Shown here in pieces: positions 6,204-10,431 of a DNA stretch of 10,431 nt. The notes below the pieces were generated by a model, which worked only from the letters and a program-made list of their open reading frames with translations, ran no database searches and had not been told where the DNA came from. Positions within the stretch are counted from its first letter, which is position 1. Each line of letters starts with the position of its first letter. Made by a program: the position numbers and the translations under genes. Source of the stretch: Steroidobacteraceae bacterium (GTDB taxonomy: Bacteria > Pseudomonadota > Gammaproteobacteria > Steroidobacterales > Steroidobacteraceae); assembly GCA_023253235.1 (NCBI GenBank), contig JALRHE010000210.1, forward strand, positions 1 to 10,431, read 5' to 3'.

Positions 6204-6886
6204 ACGAACAGCGTCTCAGCGGCATCGGCATGACCTCGGCTCGCACCCGCGACCGACTCGTGCAGCGACTCATCGAACAGGGCATCCGCAATCCGCAGGT
6301 CCTCGAGTGCATTCGCTCGACCCCGCGTCACCTCTTCATCGACGAAGCGCTCGCAAGCCGTGCCTACGAGGACACCGCGTTGCCCATTGGTTTCGGGCAG
6401 ACGATTTCGCAGCCCTATATCGTCGCGAGAATGACCGAGGCGTTGCTCGAAGCCGGGCCCTTGCACAACGTGCTCGAGGTTGGCACCGGTTGCGGTTATC
6501 AGACGGCGATTCTGGCGGCGTTGGTGCCGCGCTTGCACAGTATCGAACGCATCGAAGCGCTGCATCTGCGAGCGCAGCAACGATTGCAGGAATTGGGCGC
6601 AACGCATGTGCGTCTTCGCCACGGCGATGGTTACGAGGGTTGGCGGGCAAACGCGCCCTACGATGGCATTCTCGTGGCAGCTGCGCCGCCTGAGGTTCCC
6701 GAAGCGCTGCTACGACAACTCGCCCCGGGCGGACGTCTCGTGATGCCGGTTGGTGATGATCGCAAGCAGGTGTTGCTGCGTGTCACGCGGCGCGATGGTG
6801 GTTACGAGCGCGAGATGCTAGGTCCGGTGTCGTTCGTGCCGCTGCAGAGCGGTCTCGTCAGCGACGCGGGAACAGCAGGGCGATGA
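6200..6886 (+). CDS. pcm: Protein-L-isoaspartate O-methyltransferase
   Basis: Pcm methylates L-isoaspartyl residues in aged proteins with S-adenosylmethionine, starting their repair. The ATG at 6200 overlaps the surE stop and gives 228 residues, about 20 more than E. coli Pcm. An in-frame ATG at 6230 would give 218. Visible motifs are ALPIGFGQTISQPYIVARMTE at 60-80, which includes the conserved TISQPY, the SAM-binding motif I VLEVGTGCGYQTAIL at 91-105, HGDGYEGW at 141-148, the APPEVP segment at 162-167 and the GGRLVMPVG strand. SFVPLQSGL near the end is the usual C-terminal motif, after which a short extra tail SDAGTAGR runs into the neighbouring gene. That tail overlaps the 3' end of the convergent Mth938-type gene by 29 nt. 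No nlpD or rpoS follows, unlike in E. coli. No ribosome site is clear before either start, so coupling with surE is likely. Confidence 0.96.
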   Translation: MNEQRLSGIGMTSARTRDRLVQRLIEQGIRNPQVLECIRSTPRHLFIDEALASRAYEDTALPIGFGQTISQPYIVARMTEALLEAGPLHNVLEVGTGCGYQTAILAALVPRLHSIERIEALHLRAQQRLQELGATHVRLRHGDGYEGWRANAPYDGILVAAAPPEVPEALLRQLAPGGRLVMPVGDDRKQVLLRVTRRDGGYEREMLGPVSFVPLQSGLVSDAGTAGR

Positions 6887-7232
6887 CGCGGCGTTCGTCT
6901 TGCACCAGCACGTTGTAGGTGCGACAGGCGGCACCGAGTTCCATCATCTCTAGGCCGATCCGCCGCTCGAGAAACCAACTGCGTTGCTGCGCGGGCAGGA
7001 AGAATTGGCCTCCGGCCCAGCCGATCAAGACGAGTTCCGGTGGTTCCGCGAAGAGTGTGACGAGGTGCTCTTCACGTAATTCGAGCGGACTTTGTACGGG
7101 TATGTTCCCATCGAGGAGCGTGGAGCCCACCATCACGGCTCGATCGAACCGCTGTTCACCGATGCATAGCGCCCCGTCCGCATAACTGCGGATGAGGTTG
7201 ACGGCCCCAGTCGAAGTCACGGTCAGTCTCAT
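6858..7232 (-). CDS. Mth938 (DUF498) domain-containing protein, Xcc1710/NDUFAF3-like
   Basis: A small 124-residue protein of the Mth938 domain family, which includes Xanthomonas Xcc1710 and the mitochondrial complex I assembly factor NDUFAF3. The bacterial members have no established biochemical role. Family features seen are the N-terminal NLIRSYADG at 12-20, a short beta-rich core (ALCIGEQRFDRAVMVG), ELVLIGWAGGQFFLP at 66-80 and the hallmark LGAACRTYNVL at 99-109. The length is typical and the start ATG at 7232 is the only one before the conserved region; the Shine-Dalgarno match is poor. It stands alone on the minus strand, overlaps the pcm 3' end tail to tail by 29 nt, and is divergent from the RpfE-type gene with only 20 nt between starts. 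No signal peptide or membrane segment is seen. Family assignment is firm; function is unknown. Confidence 0.9.
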   Translation of the reverse strand: MRLTVTSTGAVNLIRSYADGALCIGEQRFDRAVMVGSTLLDGNIPVQSPLELREEHLVTLFAEPPELVLIGWAGGQFFLPAQQRSWFLERRIGLEMMELGAACRTYNVLVQDERRVIALLFPRR

Positions 7233-7252
7233 GCTTCGATAACATACGCGAT

Positions 7253-8140
7253 GTGCGTGAACTCGTGCTCATACTTCCCGGACTTTTTTCGAATATCGAT
7301 GCCGTCAGTGCATTGGGCACCTGGCGTTTCACGACACCGCGCCTGCTCAAAGGCGGTTGGCGTTTCGCCTTCGCGCATGGCGTAGGGCGCGACGATGTTG
7401 CGCTCGCGAGTCCTGCAAGCGTCGTGGCGGCGCGCGAAGGGTTGCCAAGCGATGCTTGGCTTGCGACGCCGCTGCATTTGATCGCAGGCCTGACGACGCT
7501 GCATCTGCCGGCTGACGGTGTGTTGCGATTGTCCGCCGAGGAAGCGCGAGAACTGGCCGCGCAATTCGCAAGCACCTTCGGCAGCGATGGCCTCGCCTTA
7601 CATCCGCTCGATGACGGCTCCTTGCTGCTATCGGGATTGAGTCCTTGCGCTGCCGAAACGGTCGATCCGGCGTTGCTGTCATCGCAGGGCTTGGCGGACG
7701 CGCAGCCCGCAGGCGAGGGCGCTGCCACGTTGCGCGCACTGATGACGGAAATCGACATGTGGTTGCACGATCTGCCGCTCAATCGTCGGCGCGAACAAGC
7801 GGGTCTGCCATCGATCCGATCGTTGTGGTTGTGGGGCGGTGGTGTGAGTGCAGCGGGTTTTCCGCTCGATCACCAACCCGTCGTCGATGTATCGGGATTG
7901 AGCGTGCACACGCAAGATCCTTGGGCGCGTGCCTGTTGTGGTTTGGCCGGCATCGACTGTCAGCCGCTCGATCTGAGCGCTGAATTCTTCACGCAAGTGG
8001 CAGCGGCGCTCCGCAGCGGTGAGCTCTCGAAGCTCACGCTGATCGCCACCGATCGAGCCGTGTCGGTGCGTCCGAGCGATCGTTGGCGCTGGTGGCGTCC
8101 GCGTCGCGATGCGCTCTCGGCGTTGACGGAGGCTGCGTGA
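7253..8140 (+). CDS. RpfE-type conserved protein (often labelled phosphoglycerate mutase-like), function unknown
   Basis: A 295-residue protein translated from GTG at 7253; no in-frame ATG lies upstream and no good ribosome site is visible. It starts with a hydrophobic strand (ELVLILPGLF) followed by an Ala/Leu-rich body. WLATPLHLIAGLTTLHL at 69-85 and the segment 164-197, which reads from MTEIDMWLHD through LPLNRRREQAGLP to SLWLWGGG, are the signature I recognise. They mark a family found beside recJ in beta- and gammaproteobacteria, named RpfE in the Xanthomonas rpf cluster. Some databases call it phosphoglycerate mutase, but I see none of the metal-binding motifs of cofactor-independent mutases, so that name is doubtful. 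The C-terminal end is basic and Trp/Arg-rich (RWRWWRPRR near 276-284). The stop overlaps the recJ GTG start by 4 nt, so the two are probably co-translated. Family recognised from memory of its motif and context; biochemical role not known to me. Confidence 0.65.
   Translation: MRELVLILPGLFSNIDAVSALGTWRFTTPRLLKGGWRFAFAHGVGRDDVALASPASVVAAREGLPSDAWLATPLHLIAGLTTLHLPADGVLRLSAEEARELAAQFASTFGSDGLALHPLDDGSLLLSGLSPCAAETVDPALLSSQGLADAQPAGEGAATLRALMTEIDMWLHDLPLNRRREQAGLPSIRSLWLWGGGVSAAGFPLDHQPVVDVSGLSVHTQDPWARACCGLAGIDCQPLDLSAEFFTQVAAALRSGELSKLTLIATDRAVSVRPSDRWRWWRPRRDALSALTEAA
8128..8132 (+). promoter_or_regulatory. Ribosome binding site of recJ
   Basis: GGAGG lies 4 nt before the GTG at 8137, inside the last codons of the preceding gene. 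The spacing is short but usable, and it decides for the GTG start over the in-frame ATG at 8083. Confidence 0.6.
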
Positions 8141-9858
8141 AACTCACCGTCGTTCGTCGAGCGCCATCAAGTGCTGCGCTGCAGCGCCTCGCACATCTCC
8201 CACCCGTACTCGCGCGTGCGTATGCCGCGCGCGGGATCGACGATCCCGCGCAGTTATCGACGGGTCTCGATCGACTGCTACCCGTGGGTACTCTCGAGGG
8301 CATCGAGTCCGCGGTTCAATTGCTGCTGCAGCATCGCGAGCGTCGCAGCCGCATCCTGGTGGTTGGCGACTTCGATGCCGACGGCGCGACGAGTTCGGCG
8401 CTGATCGTACGCGCCTTGCGCGCCTGGGGTTATCCCGAGGTCGATTTCCTCGTACCGAATCGCTTCGAGTTCGGCTACGGACTGACACCCGAGATCGTCG
8501 CGATCGCCGCCGAGCGCGAGCCCGCTCTGATCATCACCGTGGATAACGGCATTTCGAGCATTGCCGGTGTGTCGTTGGCGCGTGAGCGTGGTATCGACGT
8601 GCTCGTGACCGACCACCATTTGGCGGGTCACGAGTTGCCGATGGCCAATGTCATCGTCAATCCGAATTTGGCCGGGGCGACTTTCGGTTCGCGTTCCTTG
8701 GCTGGCGTCGGCGTCGCGTTCTATGTCATGGCCGCGCTCCATCGCGCCTTGGGTGACAGCGCGTTGCCATCGCCTGCCACATGGCTCGATTTGGTCGCAC
8801 TCGGCACCGTCGCCGACATCGTCCCGCTCGATCAAAATAATCGCGTGTTGGTTGCACAGGGTCTGCAGCGGATCCGTGCTGGCCGCTGCACGCCGGGCGT
8901 TCGTGCGCTGCTCGAAACGGGTGGTAAGACGCTCGGCAGTATCATCGCGACGGACCTCGGCTTCGTCGCCGGGCCGCGCATCAATGCCGCCGGACGCCTC
9001 GACGACATGAGCATCGGGATTCGCTGTCTGCTCACGGATTCGGCGGAGGAGGCGACGCAGATCGCACAACGTCTCGACGAGCTGAATCGCGAGCGTCGAA
9101 GCATCGAAGGCGCCATGCAGGAGCAGGCCATGGCGGCAGTGCGTCGCCTCGGCGAACCGGGGCATGATCGTCGTGGTGTGTGCCTTTTTGATCCCGACTG
9201 GCATCAGGGAGTGGTGGGTCTTGTCGCCGGTCGCGTGAAAGAGCGTGTACGTCGTCCGGTGATCGCCTTTGCGCGCGCCGGCGATGGCAGTCTGCGCGGA
9301 TCGGCCCGATCAGTTGCCGGCGTGCATGTGCGCGATGTGCTCGAGGCCATCTCGACTCGAACGCCCGGCCTCATCGTGCGTTTCGGGGGGCATGCGATGG
9401 CCGCGGGCCTCACTCTCGATGAAGGCAAACTCGATCAATTTGCAGCCGAGTTCGACCGCGAGGTCACCCGTTGGCAAGCCGCTGGCTCCCTCGCAGATCG
9501 CATCGATTCGGATGGCGAACTCGCGGTCGATGAGATCTCGCTGAAGACGGCCGAGGTGTTGCGTGAGGCAGGTCCCTGGGGGCAAGCCTTCCCGGAGCCG
9601 TCGTTCGATCAGTCGTTTCGGTTACGGAACGTACGGATCGTGGGCGAGAACCACCTCAAGATGTGGGTCGAACTCGGCGATACTGGGCGACGCTTCGATG
9701 CGATCGCATTCAATGCGTTGCAGGGTAGGCCAGATCGACTCGACGCCTCGGGCAAACCGGTGCTGCCCGATCAGGTTCACCTCGTCTATCGACTCGATAT
9801 CAACGAGTGGGGCGGTGAACGTCGCCTGCAGCTGATGGTCGACCATCTGCTAGAATGA
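8137..9858 (+). CDS. recJ: Single-stranded-DNA-specific exonuclease RecJ
   Basis: RecJ degrades single-stranded DNA 5' to 3' in RecF-pathway recombination, mismatch repair and base-excision repair. The GTG at 8137, with GGAGG just upstream and in a GTGA overlap with the previous stop, gives 573 residues, the typical length (E. coli 577). The DHH phosphoesterase motifs are intact: LVVGDFDADGATSSAL at 74-89, PNRFEFGYGL at 107-116, ITVDNGIS at 133-140 with Asp136, VTDHH at 157-161, and LVALGTVADIVPL at 219-231. INAAGRLDDM (282-291) ends the core. The DHHA1 domain follows with DWHQGVVGLVAGR at 354-366, RGSARSV at 387-393 and GGHAMAAGL at 417-425, then the C-terminal OB-like domain to residue 573. 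A 23-bp near-palindrome lies in codons 31-39. The recJ-prfB order is the same as in E. coli. No defects seen. Confidence 0.97.
   Translation: MKLTVVRRAPSSAALQRLAHLPPVLARAYAARGIDDPAQLSTGLDRLLPVGTLEGIESAVQLLLQHRERRSRILVVGDFDADGATSSALIVRALRAWGYPEVDFLVPNRFEFGYGLTPEIVAIAAEREPALIITVDNGISSIAGVSLARERGIDVLVTDHHLAGHELPMANVIVNPNLAGATFGSRSLAGVGVAFYVMAALHRALGDSALPSPATWLDLVALGTVADIVPLDQNNRVLVAQGLQRIRAGRCTPGVRALLETGGKTLGSIIATDLGFVAGPRINAAGRLDDMSIGIRCLLTDSAEEATQIAQRLDELNRERRSIEGAMQEQAMAAVRRLGEPGHDRRGVCLFDPDWHQGVVGLVAGRVKERVRRPVIAFARAGDGSLRGSARSVAGVHVRDVLEAISTRTPGLIVRFGGHAMAAGLTLDEGKLDQFAAEFDREVTRWQAAGSLADRIDSDGELAVDEISLKTAEVLREAGPWGQAFPEPSFDQSFRLRNVRIVGENHLKMWVELGDTGRRFDAIAFNALQGRPDRLDASGKPVLPDQVHLVYRLDINEWGGERRLQLMVDHLLE
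8229..8251. repeat. 23-bp inverted repeat inside recJ
   Basis: Two perfect 11-base arms (GCGCGGGATCG and its reverse complement) flank a single central A at 8240. It lies over recJ codons 31-39 (RGIDDPA region), where the protein motif is conserved in the family, so coding constraint may explain it. In RNA it could form a stem of about 9-10 bp roughly 90 nt after the start. Confidence 0.5.
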
Positions 9859-9863
9859 GCGGC

Positions 9864-10431
9864 ATGATCGAACTTGGCCTCATCAAGCGCTCCCTTGCCG
9901 ACCTTCAGGAACGTGTTAGTTCCTTAAGGGGGTTTCTTTGAGTACGACCTGAAGAAGGAACGTCTCGAAGAAGTCTCTCGCGAACTCGAAGATCCTGCCG
10001 TCTGGCAGAAGCCCGAAAAAGCTCAGGAGCTCGGTCGCGAACGCTCGCGACTCGCGGGCGAGATCGACACCATGGATGCGGCCACCCGGTCGGTATCCGA
10101 TTCCATCGAACTGCTCGAACTCGCCGAAGCCGAGGATGACGAAGATACCGCACGCGAAGTCGAGCGGGATCTGCCCTCGGTCGAAGCGCAGGTGCGCAAG
10201 CTCGAGCTCAAGCGCATGTTCCGCGGCGAGATGGACTCGCACAACTCCTATCTCGATATCCAAGCCGGTGCCGGTGGCACCGAGGCGCAGGACTGGGCGC
10301 ACATGCTGATGCGTATGTACCTCAAGTGGGCTGCCAACCGCGGCTTCACCGCCGAGGTAGTCGACTCCAACGGCGGCGAAGTCGCGGGTATCAAGAGCGC
10401 AACCATCGAATTCAAGGGCGACCACGCCTAC
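9864..10431 (+). CDS. prfB: Peptide chain release factor 2 (RF2), N-terminal part, expressed by programmed +1 frameshift; runs off the window
   Basis: RF2 recognises UGA and UAA stops and triggers peptide release. The coding path is 9864-9938 joined to 9940-10431: 25 codons from ATG (ending LRGFL), an in-frame TGA at 9939-9941, and then the +1 frame beginning GAG TAC GAC. This gives EYDLKKERLEEVSRELEDP, the standard RF2 N-terminus (E. coli LRGYL-DYDAKKERLEEV). In all, 189 residues are seen; the SPF anticodon-like and GGQ motifs lie beyond the window. The acidic coiled-coil domain 1 spans about 28-120, and DIQAGAGGTEAQDW at 131-144 starts the core. An ATG at 9855 in frame, overlapping the recJ stop, is an alternative start that adds MSG; I prefer 9864 by comparison with the family. 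The gap from recJ is 5 nt. The frameshift lets RF2 regulate itself. It is not a pseudogene, because the whole recoding signal is present. Confidence 0.95.
9927..9942 (+). promoter_or_regulatory. prfB programmed +1 frameshift site (RF2 autoregulation)
   Basis: AGG GGG (9927-9932) is an internal Shine-Dalgarno-like element, followed by TTT, the slippery CTT (9936-9938) and TGA (9939-9941). The geometry is that of E. coli prfB: 3 nt between the Shine-Dalgarno element and CUU, with UGA directly after. When RF2 is scarce, slow UGA reading allows slippage from CUU to UUU, and translation resumes at GAG. Two differences from E. coli are visible: UUU replaces UAU, and the base after UGA is G instead of C, so the first shifted residue is Glu rather than Asp. 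Confidence 0.95.

Noticed and set aside
6188..6229. Ten-base direct repeat CGGCATCGGC before both candidate pcm start codons
   Set aside because: The two copies are short, encode unrelated frames (the surE end and Pcm residues 7-10), and give no Shine-Dalgarno function.
7444..7460. GCCAAGC/GCTTGGC hairpin with 3-nt loop in the RpfE-type gene
   Set aside because: A 7-bp stem in mid-gene with no flanking signal; probably chance.
8278..9204. Minus-strand open frame opposite recJ (308 codons)
   Set aside because: RecJ motifs are intact on the plus strand throughout; the reverse frame has no known domain.
9939..9941. Reading prfB as a frameshifted pseudogene
   Set aside because: The stop sits exactly in the conserved RF2 recoding signal with the right internal Shine-Dalgarno element and spacing, so the shift is programmed.
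9916..10425. Minus-strand open frame opposite prfB
   Set aside because: The plus strand is clearly RF2 once the +1 shift is applied; the reverse frame is a shadow.

Overview
This window looks like ordinary chromosomal core DNA from a GC-rich gammaproteobacterium. The gene order kdsA-eno-ftsB-ispD-ispF-truD, then surE-pcm, then recJ-prfB is typical of that class. The Mth938-type gene and the RpfE-type gene beside recJ recall Xanthomonadales and relatives, but the sequence alone does not fix the genus. I see no insertion sequence, phage gene, CRISPR array, tRNA or rRNA, and no gene-free stretch longer than 50 bases.

Layout. Positions 1-4807 form a tightly packed plus-strand block: the end of kdsA (Kdo-8-phosphate synthase), eno (enolase), ftsB (divisome), ispD and ispF (MEP isoprenoid pathway), truD (tRNA pseudouridine-13 synthase) and an enoyl-CoA hydratase/isomerase-family gene. 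Most junctions overlap or nearly touch (ATGA overlaps, a 1-nt gap, an 8-nt overlap), which suggests translational coupling. A G+C-rich stem-loop at 4812-4835 lies between this block and a convergent SmrA/YdaL-like Smr-domain gene (4837-5370, minus). That gene is divergent from surE-pcm (5445-6886, plus), and overlapping -10-like boxes lie between them. The 3' end of pcm overlaps a minus-strand Mth938/DUF498 gene (6858-7232) by 29 nt. That gene is divergent, by only 20 nt, from an RpfE-type gene (7253-8140), which is followed by recJ (8137-9858, GTG start in a GTGA overlap) and the first part of prfB (9864 to the window end).

How the genes fit together. Enolase makes phosphoenolpyruvate, which KdsA uses for Kdo synthesis. 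IspD and IspF are the third and fifth MEP-pathway steps that lead to isoprenoids, including the undecaprenyl carrier of the envelope. FtsB acts in septal wall assembly. SurE and Pcm are a widely conserved pair linked to nucleotide and protein housekeeping. RecJ is a repair exonuclease and RF2 is the UGA/UAA release factor.

The clearest special mechanism is the prfB programmed +1 frameshift. A 25-codon leader ORF ends in an in-frame UGA at 9939-9941, preceded by an internal Shine-Dalgarno-like AGGGGG and CUU. The main RF2 frame continues one base later. It has two departures from the E. coli site: UUU instead of UAU before CUU, and UGAG instead of UGAC. I found no convincing undescribed system. 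The points most worth following are the RpfE-type protein, the two minus-strand genes with shared or overlapping boundaries, and the frameshift variant.
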